Part shown: piece by piece, positions 16,269 through 26,033 of the stretch
Layout: each line of letters opens with the position of its first letter
Position numbering within the stretch: the first letter of the stretch is position 1
Assembly (NCBI RefSeq): GCF_003268815.1
Contig: NZ_QLSV01000007.1
Coordinates: 124,001-188,000, forward strand
DNA: 64,000 nucleotides
Source: Flavobacterium lacus
GTDB lineage: Bacteria > Bacteroidota > Bacteroidia > Flavobacteriales > Flavobacteriaceae
Direction of reading: 5' to 3'
Notes under the pieces: generated by a model
Seen by the model: only the letters and a program-made list of their open reading frames with translations
The model's database searches: none
What the model was told of the DNA's origin: nothing
Translations under genes and position numbers: made by a program

Positions 16269-16685
16269 ATGAATTTCAAAAAGTGCACTAGTATAATAAT
16301 GGCTTTTTATCTGCTGATTTCTTCCAGTGGATTGGCTTTAAATGTGCATTATTGCGGTGATACGATTGCTTCTGTTTCCTCAATTTTTAATACAGAGGAA
16401 CCTTGTGTGGTGGACGTTCATCCGGAAGAAAAATCGTGTTGTGCAACTTCGTTAGAAAATCACGACGGTTGTTGTTCAGATGAAACAATTCAAGCAGATT
16501 TTGATGAGGTAGTGATTAAACAACTGCAGTTTGACTTCGATTATGTTTCGGTTTTACCAACTGGTGAATTTTCTTTTTTCACCAATAGGATAGTGCTAGT
16601 TAACGAGCAATTGTTTGATTATTACTGTGATGCGAATGCTCCTCCACTCTATCAATTGTATTCCCAATTTGTTTTTTATGCCTGA
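16269..16685 (+). CDS. HYC_CC_PP family protein (metal-locus associated, exported)
   Basis: This is a 138-residue protein with an N-terminal signal or anchor helix (about residues 6-25). The family is named for its motifs, all present: HYCGD at residues 28-32, CC pairs in SCCATS and GCCSDE, and APP near residue 126. The cysteine and histidine pattern suggests metal binding in the periplasm, but no function is established. The ATG at 16269 is chosen over a longer opening at 16200, which overlaps the RNase gene, because the signal peptide starts here and a promoter element lies just upstream. It precedes a TonB receptor and an HMA protein. Confidence 0.82.
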   Translation: MNFKKCTSIIMAFYLLISSSGLALNVHYCGDTIASVSSIFNTEEPCVVDVHPEEKSCCATSLENHDGCCSDETIQADFDEVVIKQLQFDFDYVSVLPTGEFSFFTNRIVLVNEQLFDYYCDANAPPLYQLYSQFVFYA

Positions 16686-16702
16686 TTTTAGATTAAATTA
16701 GA

Positions 16703-16718
16703 TTTCACTTTTGTGAAA
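16703..16718. repeat. Small palindrome before the TonB receptor gene
   Basis: Tttcac-tttt-gtgaaa is a perfect 6-bp inverted repeat in the 62-base gap between the HYC_CC_PP and receptor genes. It could be an operator or a weak attenuator. Confidence 0.35.
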
Positions 16719-16747
16719 AAATTACGTTTAATTTAAAATCATTTTTA

Positions 16748-18994
16748 ATGAAAAAGCAATTTATAATTTCACTTTTTTTATTGTTTGCTACAGTGCTTTT
16801 TTCGCAAGAAAATGTCACCGGTAAAATTACTTTTGATAACAATCAACCTCTTAAAACAGCAAATATTTATTGGCAAAACACCCAAATTGGGGCGGTTTCT
16901 GACGATCAAGGAAACTTTACGATTCCATTTGCTGCCGAAAATTCGGTTTTAGTAATTAGTTATGTTGGTTTTAAAACAATTACCCAGACTATCGAAAAAC
17001 CCGGAAATTTTAATTTTAAAATGGAGTTTGATACCTCTTTAGATGAAGTAACGCTCACAAAATTGAGAAGCTCACTTCAAAGAAATCTTCGCTCTACAGC
17101 CAATGTACAAACCATGACTGCCAAGGAATTAACCAAGGCGGCGTGTTGTAACCTTTCAGAGAGTTTTGAAACGAACCCAAGTATCGATGTAAATTTTTCT
17201 GATGCAGTCTCCGGGACCAGACAAATTAGGATGTTAGGTCTCACCAACCCTTATATTACCATGACTGAGGAAAATATTCTTGCATTAAGGGGTGGTTCGC
17301 AATATTCCGGACTTTCATACATTCCGGGGCCTTGGGCTCATAGTATACAAATTACTAAAGGTGCCGGAAGCGTTATCAATGGCTATGAAAGCATTTCGGG
17401 GCAAATTAATTATGAGTTTTTAAAACCAGATGAAGAGCCTACACTTTTTATCAATGTTTTTGGAGCGATGGGTGGTCGTTATGAACTAAACACACACTAT
17501 CACACTATTTTAAACGAGCATTGGGCGACAGGTGTATTGGTGCACGGTAATTTCCGAAATGAAAAAAACGATATGAATAAAGATGGATTCTTAGACAATC
17601 CATTAATGCGTCAAATTAATGTAATGAACCAATGGAAATATGGTATTTGTGGGAAAAAAGGTATTTCCGCAGAATTCAAATGGCGCTTTTTTATTGATGA
17701 AAAACAATCTGGTCAAGTAGAATTTGACCCCAGCATTCCAAGACCCAGTAATCCATTTTGGGGTTCTGAAATTAATACCCGTCAGTTTTTAGCCAGTGCC
17801 AAAGTTGGGTATGTTTTTCCTGATATGGATTACCAAAGTATCGGTTTTCAAAACCAATTCACGGATTATCGTCAAGATGGATATTATGGCAATAGAGATT
17901 ATTTTGTGCGTCACCAAAGTTGGTACAGTAATCTGCTTTTTGCCTCCATTATTAGTAATACGTTACATAAATTTACCACGGGTGCTTCTTTTCAATGGGA
18001 CCGATTTGAAGAATTATATCAATTTAATGATTTTTCTCGAACGGATATCGGTGCAGGTGCTTTTTTTGAATACAGTTACAGTAATAATGATGATTTGAGT
18101 TACACGCTTGGGGGTAGAGCAGATTATAACAACAGATTAGGAGCTTTTCTTACCCCTAGAGCACATATTAGATTTCAGCCGGCAGAACAAACAACACTAA
18201 GAGCGTCAATAGGAAGAGGCAAAAGATTAGCTAATGTGTTTATGGAAAATCAAAATTTATTTGCTTCCAATCGTACTTTTGTGTTACCCACTTTGCCTCA
18301 AGGGGATAATGGATTTTATAATTTGGATCCAGAAATTGCTTGGAATTATGGGTTGAGTTTTTTACAAAAATTTAAAATTATCGGTAAAGATGCAGAGATT
18401 GGGTTAGACGTATATCGAACCGATTTTCAAAATCAGGTGGTGGTTGATTTAGACGCTTCCGCACAACAAGTGAATTTTTATAATCTAAACGGAAAATCAT
18501 TTGCTAACAGCCTGCAATTGGATTTTAATATCACACCAACGACACATTTAGAATGGAGGAATTCTTATAAGTTTTATGATGTTCGAACTACTAACTCGAT
18601 TGGATTGGAGCAACGCGTATTGCAACCTAGACACCGATTTTTTACCAATTTGGCGTATGAAACACGTACAAAGGATAATGGAAAACAATGGAAATTTGAC
18701 GCCACTTATAATTGGTTAGGGAAACAGCGAATGCCGGTTTCAACCGGAAATCCTCTTGACTCTCAGTGGAACACCATGGCTCCAGCGTTTTTTACACTAA
18801 ATGCTCAAGTGACTAAAGTATTCAGTTCGAATTTTGAAATCTATGTCGGAGGTGAGAACATGAATAACTATCGCCAACCTAACGCTATCATTGCTGCGAC
18901 GGACCCTTTTGGGGATTTTTTTGATAGTAGTATGATTTATGGTCCGGTATTTGGAGCGATGTATTATGCAGGATTGAGGTGGAGAATTAATTAA
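16748..18994 (+). CDS. TonB-dependent receptor, probably for a metal (copper) complex
   Basis: This 748-residue outer-membrane receptor has a signal peptide (KKQFIISLFLLFATVLFS), a carboxypeptidase-regulatory-like domain at about residues 22-105, a plug domain at about 115-235, and a 22-strand-type barrel to the C-terminus. The plug carries AACCNLSESFETNPSIDV (residues near 134-151), a cysteine pair found in the branch of receptors that sits with metal-handling genes in Bacteroidota. It lies between an HYC_CC_PP protein and an HMA-domain protein, which supports a metal substrate. There is no SusD-like lipoprotein, so polysaccharide uptake is unlikely. Copper is inferred from context only. Confidence 0.85.
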   Translation: MKKQFIISLFLLFATVLFSQENVTGKITFDNNQPLKTANIYWQNTQIGAVSDDQGNFTIPFAAENSVLVISYVGFKTITQTIEKPGNFNFKMEFDTSLDEVTLTKLRSSLQRNLRSTANVQTMTAKELTKAACCNLSESFETNPSIDVNFSDAVSGTRQIRMLGLTNPYITMTEENILALRGGSQYSGLSYIPGPWAHSIQITKGAGSVINGYESISGQINYEFLKPDEEPTLFINVFGAMGGRYELNTHYHTILNEHWATGVLVHGNFRNEKNDMNKDGFLDNPLMRQINVMNQWKYGICGKKGISAEFKWRFFIDEKQSGQVEFDPSIPRPSNPFWGSEINTRQFLASAKVGYVFPDMDYQSIGFQNQFTDYRQDGYYGNRDYFVRHQSWYSNLLFASIISNTLHKFTTGASFQWDRFEELYQFNDFSRTDIGAGAFFEYSYSNNDDLSYTLGGRADYNNRLGAFLTPRAHIRFQPAEQTTLRASIGRGKRLANVFMENQNLFASNRTFVLPTLPQGDNGFYNLDPEIAWNYGLSFLQKFKIIGKDAEIGLDVYRTDFQNQVVVDLDASAQQVNFYNLNGKSFANSLQLDFNITPTTHLEWRNSYKFYDVRTTNSIGLEQRVLQPRHRFFTNLAYETRTKDNGKQWKFDATYNWLGKQRMPVSTGNPLDSQWNTMAPAFFTLNAQVTKVFSSNFEIYVGGENMNNYRQPNAIIAATDPFGDFFDSSMIYGPVFGAMYYAGLRWRIN

Positions 18995-19115
18995 TTCTAA
19001 ATTATAGCCACCGCAAGCACATTTTATTATGGTGGTCAGCGTTCCGAATGATAGTTCTCAGTATAGTACCAAATAGCAAATTACTTCAAAATAATTGATA
19101 TAAGTAATCACATAA

Positions 19116-19472
19116 ATGAATATAAAAATGAAAAATATAATTGTAACACTAATGGTTTTCATGGTGGGAATTTCCCTTCATGCTCAAGAAAAGAAAAACA
19201 AAAATGCTAAATACGACATTGAAGTAAATGGTAATTGTGAGATGTGTAAAAAACGAATAGAAAAAGCAGCCTTGTCTGTCAAAGGAGTGAAGTCTGCTGT
19301 TTGGCATGCAGACCATCAGGATATGCATTTGGTTTTAGATGAAAATAAATGTACTCTCCAACAAGTTCACGAAGCAGTGGCAAAAGTGGGTCACGATACA
19401 GGAAAAATAAAAGCAACAGACGAAGCTTATAATGATTTACACAGTTGTTGTAAGTTTGAAAGAAAACAATAA
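19116..19472 (+). CDS. Exported heavy-metal-associated (HMA) domain protein
   Basis: This 118-residue protein has a signal peptide (KNIIVTLMVFMVGISLHAQ) and then a single HMA ferredoxin-like fold. The metal motif is C41-E-M-C44, lacking the usual GMTCxxC glycine-methionine context but with the spacing intact. A further CC pair (SCCKF) lies near the C-terminus. Such domains pass Cu(I) or similar ions; being exported, this one would act in the periplasm, receiving metal from the upstream receptor (inference). A second ATG four codons later is an equally good start. A strong terminator follows, closing the three-gene locus. Confidence 0.85.
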   Translation: MNIKMKNIIVTLMVFMVGISLHAQEKKNKNAKYDIEVNGNCEMCKKRIEKAALSVKGVKSAVWHADHQDMHLVLDENKCTLQQVHEAVAKVGHDTGKIKATDEAYNDLHSCCKFERKQ

Positions 19473-19476
19473 CTTG

Positions 19477-19508
19477 AAAAGTTCCGATATCGTTATCGGA
19501 ACTTTTTT
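19477..19508 (+). terminator. Terminator after the metal locus
   Basis: The stem aaaagttccgat/atcggaactttt is near perfect and is followed by a T run. Confidence 0.85.
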
Positions 19509-19567
19509 TATTAAATTCATTTTTAATCGAAAATTAATCTAATTTTACATCGCTTTAGATAAATAAT

Positions 19568-19957
19568 GTGAGAACAATAAAATTAGTTTTAGAAAAAAAT
19601 AAAGGATTATTTTCTCTGCTTCTGGTATTTATTGTACTATACACAGGTTCTGTCAGAGGATTACTATTGGCTGAATTAGATCAGAATCAACTAACCTCTC
19701 AAAAAAATTCTCCAAACAATTTTTCCGAATGTGATATTCATTCGTCCCGAACAGTAGCATTTACGGCTGTTAACCAAGCAAAAACTACAGAATCTGAAAT
19801 TGACGAAGTTCATTTAGATTTTACATTTCCAAAACCCAATGTATTTACTTTAGTTTTTGAAGAAAGACAGTTTTTCTTTCAATTTCTCACTAAAATAATT
19901 GTAGATAAATTACGTCTTTACGATTTATACTGCAATTGGAAAATACATCGGTCTTAA
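19568..19957 (+). CDS. Small hypothetical protein upstream of dabA
   Basis: I do not recognise this 129-residue protein. It starts with GTG and has an N-terminal hydrophobic segment (about residues 13-33, FSLLLVFIVLYTGSVRGLLL), then a polar middle and a hydrophobic, aromatic C-terminus (FFFQFLTKIIVDKLRLYDLY). It is probably membrane-attached with the bulk outside. It ends 76 bases before the GTG start of dabA and follows a terminator, so it may be the first gene of the carbon-uptake transcript. A role as an accessory or regulatory subunit is speculation from position alone. Confidence 0.55.
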   Translation: MRTIKLVLEKNKGLFSLLLVFIVLYTGSVRGLLLAELDQNQLTSQKNSPNNFSECDIHSSRTVAFTAVNQAKTTESEIDEVHLDFTFPKPNVFTLVFEERQFFFQFLTKIIVDKLRLYDLYCNWKIHRS

Positions 19958-20033
19958 TACATTATTAGTTTTTTAAGATTTCAATTTGTATTGAATATCA
20001 ATAACTTATGTATTAATTCAACTTCATTAATCA

Positions 20034-22526
20034 GTGAAAACAACTATCGATGGCTTTGATGAACATACCGTTCTTCATCGTCTAACTCATTATTTACCGG
20101 CACAAAACCCGTTGAAAGATTTTGTGCATCACAATACTTTACACGCATTTCAACATAAAAATTTTCATGAAGCTTTGGCAAAAGCAACTACCATTTTTGG
20201 TTATAAAACCTATTTGCCTTTAGAAGATTTCAGAAAGCGATTTAATAAATCTGAAATTAATGAAACCGTACTCGATTGGGTGATTGAAAAAGAAAAAGGG
20301 AAGGAGAATTTCTCAGTATGGAAGGATAAATTGCTCAATCAAAACTACCATGAATCGGTTAAAGCCAGAATCGGAAATTTGCGAGCCAACTGGAAAAAAG
20401 AATATTCTATCAACTTAGAAAAATCCACTCATAGTTTACTCTTTCGGGTGTTGTGCAGTTATTTAGATCAAGGCATTGCACTTTGGATTTTTCCTGAAAA
20501 GGCAACTGGTTTTTTAGCTGCAATTAAAGCTTTGGAACAAAATACTTCTCAAAGTTTGTTTTCTTCAACAAGAGTAAAGGAATTGCTTTTTAAAAATGCA
20601 TCCATTACAGAATTACTCGAAATTGTGGTTGGCAAGCAAGAACTTTATGAATACTATTTATTTGACCAACAATTTGCTCATCCCGGATGGAGTGGGATGA
20701 TTGCCACTATCGAAATAAATCCCAGTTCGCTTTTAGACACAAGACCAATTACTTTTGAAGAGTTGGTTAAGTTTGAATTATTGCTCGAAATTGATGTTTT
20801 AGACAAAAAATTCAATAGTAATTGGTCGCCACTAGGATTAAAAGTGAGAGCACATGAATATAAACTCTTTGAACCTATAAAATATAACGAATTGTTTGAG
20901 GTTCTGTCACTTTGGCAAAAAGCGTTTGAGTGGAGCTTTTATGATCAGGTGTTAGCAAGTGTAAAAGAAACAGAACAAGTGCCTGTCAATTCTACTCCAA
21001 GTTTTCAAGGTTTATTTTGTATGGATGATCGTGAATGTTCTTTTAGAAGACACATTGAACATCAAGATTCTAAAGCAGAAACATTCGGAACTGCTGCTTT
21101 TTTCAATTTTGAATTTTATTACCAACCGGTAAATGGAAAATTTCATACCAAATTATGTCCTGCACCGGTAACACCTAAGTATTTGATTAAAGAAGAGCAC
21201 AGAAAGAAAAAACATGTGAAAGATTTTCATTATCACAAGCATTCTCATTCGTTGCTTTTTGGTTGGATAATTAGTCAGACTCTCGGATTTACTTCTGCTT
21301 TTAAATTGTTCCTAAACATTTTTAGGCCATCTATGTCTTCGGCTACAACGTCTTCATTCAAACATTTACATAAAAAGGCTAAACTTCATATCGAAAATCA
21401 AAATATTAATGATAGAGAAAGTGATTTACAAGTTGGTTTTACCATAGAGGAAATGACGAATAGAGTTGAAGGACTATTAAAAAGTATTGGTCTCATCAAG
21501 AATTTTTCGTCGCTTATTTATGTTGTCGGACACGGTGCTACAAGCGTGAATAACACACATTATGCCGGATATGATTGCGGTGCTTGTTGCGGAAGACCAA
21601 GTTCTGTGAATGCAAAAGTTGCGTGTTTTGCCGCCAATCATCCAAAAGTTAGGGAAATGCTTAAAGAACGAGGAATAGAAATTCCTTTGGAAACTCAATT
21701 TTTGCCCGCTTTACATGATACAACCAGAGATGAAATTCAATTTTATGATGAAGGTATTTTAAGTGAATTCAATCAAAAATTACATTTTCAAAATCAAGAA
21801 ATATTTTCAAAAGCTCTCCAAAATAATGCAAAAGAACGTTCTAGAAGGTTTGACACTATTAATTCTTCCGATTCACTTGAAAAGGTACACAAAAATGTAA
21901 AAAGAAGATCTCTGTCATTGTTTGAGCCTCGACCGGAATTGAATCATGCTACGAACGCGATGAGTGTTGTTGGAAGAAGAAGTATGTCTAAACAATTGTT
22001 TTTAGACAGAAGGTCGTTTTTGAATTCCTATGATTATCAAATTGATCCCTCAGGTGATTTTCTAGCGGTTATTTTAGGACAAGTAGCCCCGGTTGCCGGC
22101 GGAATAAATTTGGAATATTACTTTTCCAGGGTTGACAACCAAAAGTTAGGTGCCGGTTCAAAACTACCACATAACGTAATGGGTTTGATTGGTGTAGCTA
22201 ATGGAATTGATGGAGATCTTCGTCCCGGATTGCCCAGTCAGATGATTGAAGTTCATGATCCTATCCGATTATTGGTTGTGGCAGAGCATTTTCCGGAAAT
22301 TGTAAAAAAAGCAATTTTAAAAAATCCATCAACCTATGAATGGTTTAAAAATGAATGGGTAAAACTTGTCGTAGTTCATCCAGAAAACAAACAACTTTTT
22401 GTGTTTGAAAAGGAAGATTTTATTCATTATCAAGCCATTCAAAAAACAAATTACGTTCAAAACGAGTTGGAAGTTGATGTTGAAACAAAGGAGAATTTGC
22501 CCATTTCAATTCTAAAAACAGCGTAA
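20034..22526 (+). CDS. dabA: DabA-type inorganic carbon transporter subunit (DUF2309)
   Basis: DabA is the cytoplasmic, beta-carbonic-anhydrase-like subunit of the DAB CO2/bicarbonate pump. The 830-residue protein holds the zinc and active-site residues in the known spacing: C329 and D331 in FCMDDRECS, then H500 in GHGATS and C515 in YDCGACCGR, matching C351/D353/H524/C539 of the Halothiobacillus protein. The start is GTG (a start upstream is prevented by stops). dabB begins five bases after its stop, so the two are co-translated. In heterotrophic marine or freshwater flavobacteria such pumps are thought to feed bicarbonate to anaplerotic carboxylases. Confidence 0.9.
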   Translation: MKTTIDGFDEHTVLHRLTHYLPAQNPLKDFVHHNTLHAFQHKNFHEALAKATTIFGYKTYLPLEDFRKRFNKSEINETVLDWVIEKEKGKENFSVWKDKLLNQNYHESVKARIGNLRANWKKEYSINLEKSTHSLLFRVLCSYLDQGIALWIFPEKATGFLAAIKALEQNTSQSLFSSTRVKELLFKNASITELLEIVVGKQELYEYYLFDQQFAHPGWSGMIATIEINPSSLLDTRPITFEELVKFELLLEIDVLDKKFNSNWSPLGLKVRAHEYKLFEPIKYNELFEVLSLWQKAFEWSFYDQVLASVKETEQVPVNSTPSFQGLFCMDDRECSFRRHIEHQDSKAETFGTAAFFNFEFYYQPVNGKFHTKLCPAPVTPKYLIKEEHRKKKHVKDFHYHKHSHSLLFGWIISQTLGFTSAFKLFLNIFRPSMSSATTSSFKHLHKKAKLHIENQNINDRESDLQVGFTIEEMTNRVEGLLKSIGLIKNFSSLIYVVGHGATSVNNTHYAGYDCGACCGRPSSVNAKVACFAANHPKVREMLKERGIEIPLETQFLPALHDTTRDEIQFYDEGILSEFNQKLHFQNQEIFSKALQNNAKERSRRFDTINSSDSLEKVHKNVKRRSLSLFEPRPELNHATNAMSVVGRRSMSKQLFLDRRSFLNSYDYQIDPSGDFLAVILGQVAPVAGGINLEYYFSRVDNQKLGAGSKLPHNVMGLIGVANGIDGDLRPGLPSQMIEVHDPIRLLVVAEHFPEIVKKAILKNPSTYEWFKNEWVKLVVVHPENKQLFVFEKEDFIHYQAIQKTNYVQNELEVDVETKENLPISILKTA

Positions 22527-22530
22527 GATT

Positions 22531-24399
22531 ATGGAAAATATACTTCAGTTTTTTTTATTACTTCCTTTTTTAGGTTTCGTAATCAGTGCATTTTTACCTG
22601 AAAATAAAGAGAAATTAATTTCTATAATTGCTTTTAGTACTGTTTTTATTCAGTTTCTAGGCATTGTTTTATTTAGTATAATTTGGATTTGGAATGATTC
22701 TCCTGATTTAAACTTGAGAGAAATTACAGTTTTCAAAACTGCTCATTACGAGTTTTTTATTAATTTCTATTTTGATAGAATAACAGCGGTTTACCTTTTT
22801 GTAGGTGCTCTGCTGACGTCGATGATAACCACATACAGTCGTTATTATCTTCATCGTGAAAAAGGATATAAACGATTTTTTACCACCGTTTTATTCTTCT
22901 TTTTTGGATATAATTTAGCTATTCTATCCGGCAATTTTGAAACATTGTTCATTGGTTGGGAAATTATCGGAATTTCTTCATTTCTATTAATCGCGTTTTA
23001 CAGAGAACGCTATTTACCAGTTAAAAATGCCTTCAAAGTGTTTTCGATATACAGAATAGGCGATGTTGGATTATTGTTAACGATGTGGGCAAGTCACCAT
23101 TTGTTTCATGAAAACATTACATTCATGAAATTAAATAATTATGAATTGGTTAATGAACATCTCCAAAACCATTCCATAATTGGTGTTTTTATTGCGTTAT
23201 GTCTTGCTTGCGCAGCAGCAGCAAAATCGGCTCAGATTCCTTTTTCATCTTGGTTACCAAGAGCAATGGAAGGACCAACACCATCCAGTGCAATTTTTTA
23301 TGGCTCACTTTCTGTTCATTTAGGGGTGTTTTTAATGTTGCGAACGTTTCCTTTTTGGGAACATCAAACATCAATGCGATTTGCAATTGGGTTAATGGGA
23401 TTAACCACGGGTATTATGAGTTCGTTAATGGCTCGCGTTCAGTCTTCTGTAAAAAGTCAAATCGCTTATAGTTCTATTTCGCAAATCGGAATTATCTTTA
23501 TCGAAATTGCTCTCGGTCTAGAAGTGTTGGCACTCATTCATTTTTCAGGGAATGCTTTTTTGCGAACGTATCAGTTGTTGGTTTCTCCTTCGGTAGTAAG
23601 TTATTTGATAAGAGAACAGTTTTATACTTTTCAACTTAAATCTGAAAAGGAAAACTTTTTCTTTCCAAGAAAAATTAGAAATACACTATATGTTCTTGCG
23701 TTGAAAGAATTTAATTTAGAAGCATTTTTGAATTTTGTCCTGTGGCGACCTTTAAAAATAATTGGGAAGTCTTTGGATTTTTTGAATATCAAAAGAGTTT
23801 ATTTCTTTTTTATTCCACTTTTTGCTTTGGGTGTAATTGCCTATCAATTCAAAGAGATATTGCCAAATGAGTTAAGATCCGTTTTACCTGAAATTTTTGC
23901 CGGAGTAGGTTTGGTATTTGTTTTTAAATCCTTTTCAGAACGCAAGAGTCCATTTTTAGCTTGGATTTTAATAGTTATGAATCATTTCTGGATTGCTTTA
24001 GCGATAGTTTTTAATGAACATGTAACCGTAAACGAAATTGCCTTTTATTTAGCAGGAATTATCGTTTCCGGTGCAATTGGATATTTGGCATTGCTGAAAT
24101 TAAAGCAAATGGAAAAACGAATCTTACTCAGTCAATATTTAGGACACGTTTATGAACACCCAAAATTCGCTTTTTTCTTTTTGTTAGCAACATTGGGAAT
24201 TACAGGATTTCCTATAACAAGTACTTTTATTGGCGAGGATTTGATTTTTAGTCACATAGGAAGTAATCAGATTGTCTTAGCCTTTTTTGTAGCCTCTAGT
24301 TTCGTGGTTTCCGGAATTGCCGGAATCCGAATTTATGCTCGTTTATTTTTGGGACCTCATGTAAAAACATATCATGAGTTACCTTATCAATCATCTTAA
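22531..24399 (+). CDS. dabB: DabB-type proton-conducting membrane subunit (NuoL-like)
   Basis: This 622-residue polytopic protein, with about 14-16 membrane segments, belongs to the NADH dehydrogenase subunit 5/Mrp antiporter family. Conserved features of the proton-conducting core are present, such as GWEIIGISSFLLIAFYRER near residues 147-165, and KSAQIPFSSWLPRAMEGPTP near 232-251 with its conserved lysine and glutamate. It has no other complex I genes nearby and directly follows dabA, so it is the membrane partner that couples ion flow to carbon uptake. It is not a respiratory NuoL. The SulP gene begins 11 bases after its stop. Confidence 0.9.
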   Translation: MENILQFFLLLPFLGFVISAFLPENKEKLISIIAFSTVFIQFLGIVLFSIIWIWNDSPDLNLREITVFKTAHYEFFINFYFDRITAVYLFVGALLTSMITTYSRYYLHREKGYKRFFTTVLFFFFGYNLAILSGNFETLFIGWEIIGISSFLLIAFYRERYLPVKNAFKVFSIYRIGDVGLLLTMWASHHLFHENITFMKLNNYELVNEHLQNHSIIGVFIALCLACAAAAKSAQIPFSSWLPRAMEGPTPSSAIFYGSLSVHLGVFLMLRTFPFWEHQTSMRFAIGLMGLTTGIMSSLMARVQSSVKSQIAYSSISQIGIIFIEIALGLEVLALIHFSGNAFLRTYQLLVSPSVVSYLIREQFYTFQLKSEKENFFFPRKIRNTLYVLALKEFNLEAFLNFVLWRPLKIIGKSLDFLNIKRVYFFFIPLFALGVIAYQFKEILPNELRSVLPEIFAGVGLVFVFKSFSERKSPFLAWILIVMNHFWIALAIVFNEHVTVNEIAFYLAGIIVSGAIGYLALLKLKQMEKRILLSQYLGHVYEHPKFAFFFLLATLGITGFPITSTFIGEDLIFSHIGSNQIVLAFFVASSFVVSGIAGIRIYARLFLGPHVKTYHELPYQSS

Positions 24400-24410
24400 T
24401 ATAAAATCAT

Positions 24411-26033
24411 ATGAAAACAAAAAAATATATTCCTGCTGATGGTTTGGCAGGCTTGAGAGAAAATTTTAAAACCGATGCTATTTCAGGTTTTATCGTCTTT
24501 TTATTAGCATTACCCTTGAGTTTAGGGATTGCAAAAGCGTCTGATTTTCCTCCCATTATGGGATTAATAACAGCAATTATTGGTGGAATACTCGTGAGTT
24601 TTTTTATGGGTTCAAGATTAACCATCAAAGGTCCTGCAGCGGGATTAATTGTAATTGTTGCCGGAGCTGTTGCCGAATTTGGCCAAGGAAATTCAGATTT
24701 AGGATGGAAATTAGCCTTAGGAGCAATGGTAATTGCGGGACTAATACAAATTCTTTTTGGAATTTTTAAATTGGGAAAATTAGCCGATTTTTTTCCACTC
24801 TCAACCATTCACGGAATGTTGGCAGCTATCGGAATCATTATTATTGCCAAACAAATACCGGTTTTGTTGAATGATAATCCATTGTTAGCCAAAGGAATGA
24901 ATCCGGTAGAATTGTTGTTGAATATTCCAAAATTCATAGTCAATCTTGATATAAAAGCCACTTTTATAGGTGTAGTTAGTTTGGTAATAATGTTGGGTTG
25001 GCCATTTATTAGAAATAAAACTATTAAGATGATTCCGGCTCCATTAGTAGTTTTACTTTTTGCTATTCCGGCTGAATTAATAATGGATTTTGCTCACACA
25101 GAACCGCCTTATGCTTTGGTAAAAATTGGTAGTTTGACGGATAACATCAACTGGAACGTTGATTTTTCAGGTATTAATCAAACAGGAATTTTTATTAAAT
25201 ATGTTATTATGTTCGCTTTAGTTGGTTCATTGGAATCTTTATTAACTGTTAAAGCGATAGATTTGGCAGATCCTTTTAGAAGAAAATCAAATGCAAACAA
25301 GGATTTAATTGCGATTGGAATAGGAAATACCTTTGCTGCTTTTCTGGGAGGATTACCTATGATTTCTGAAGTTGCAAGAAGCTCATCAAACGTTAATAAT
25401 GGGGCCAAAACACGTTGGGCAAACTTTTTTCACGGCGTTTTTATATTGCTTTTTGTATTGTTAGCGGCTCCGTTATTAGAAATGATTCCCAATGCAGCTT
25501 TGGCAGCTATGTTGATTACCGTGGGAATAAAACTGGCTCATCCGAGAGAATTTATTCACATGCTTCACATAGGAAAAGAACAGTTGCTTATTTTTACAGG
25601 CACAGTTATTGTTACACTTTTTGAGGATTTACTAGTCGGAATAGCTTTTGGAATGCTATTAAAAATGATAATTCATGTTTTTAACGGAACACCACTATCT
25701 TCCTTTTTTAAAGCACAAACAATTGTGTCTTTTGAAGGAGATACCTACTATGTAGAAATTGATAAGTCTGCCATTTTTTCAAATTATTTAGGTATTAAAA
25801 GAAAGTTGGAAGAAATTCCGCTGGGCTGTCACGTGATTATTGATTTGAAAAAAACTAGATTAGTTGATCACTCGGTTATGGAAAATTTGGAACATTTTAA
25901 AAGTGATTATGAAGCTCATGATGATGGAGGAACAGTAATTATTAATGGTTTAGAAAATCATAAACCATTGTCAAATCATCCGAAAGCTTCCAGAAAAAAT
26001 AATGTAAAAATTAAATATGAAGAAGTTAACTAG
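24411..26033 (+). CDS. SulP family inorganic anion transporter
   Basis: This 540-residue protein has about 11-13 membrane segments covering residues 20-430 and a C-terminal STAS-like domain (about 440-540) with the core HVIIDLKKTRLVDHSVME. The membrane part begins with the SulP signature region DAISGFIVFLLALPLSLGIAKAS. Family members transport sulfate, bicarbonate and similar anions. Its place directly after dabAB suggests bicarbonate or a counter-ion, but this is inference from context. The start codon of the DUF2490 gene overlaps its 3' end by 17 bases. Confidence 0.9.
   Translation: MKTKKYIPADGLAGLRENFKTDAISGFIVFLLALPLSLGIAKASDFPPIMGLITAIIGGILVSFFMGSRLTIKGPAAGLIVIVAGAVAEFGQGNSDLGWKLALGAMVIAGLIQILFGIFKLGKLADFFPLSTIHGMLAAIGIIIIAKQIPVLLNDNPLLAKGMNPVELLLNIPKFIVNLDIKATFIGVVSLVIMLGWPFIRNKTIKMIPAPLVVLLFAIPAELIMDFAHTEPPYALVKIGSLTDNINWNVDFSGINQTGIFIKYVIMFALVGSLESLLTVKAIDLADPFRRKSNANKDLIAIGIGNTFAAFLGGLPMISEVARSSSNVNNGAKTRWANFFHGVFILLFVLLAAPLLEMIPNAALAAMLITVGIKLAHPREFIHMLHIGKEQLLIFTGTVIVTLFEDLLVGIAFGMLLKMIIHVFNGTPLSSFFKAQTIVSFEGDTYYVEIDKSAIFSNYLGIKRKLEEIPLGCHVIIDLKKTRLVDHSVMENLEHFKSDYEAHDDGGTVIINGLENHKPLSNHPKASRKNNVKIKYEEVN

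Noticed and set aside
22531..24399. Complex I subunit NuoL
   Set aside because: No other nuo genes are adjacent and the gene follows dabA by four bases, so DabB is the better call.
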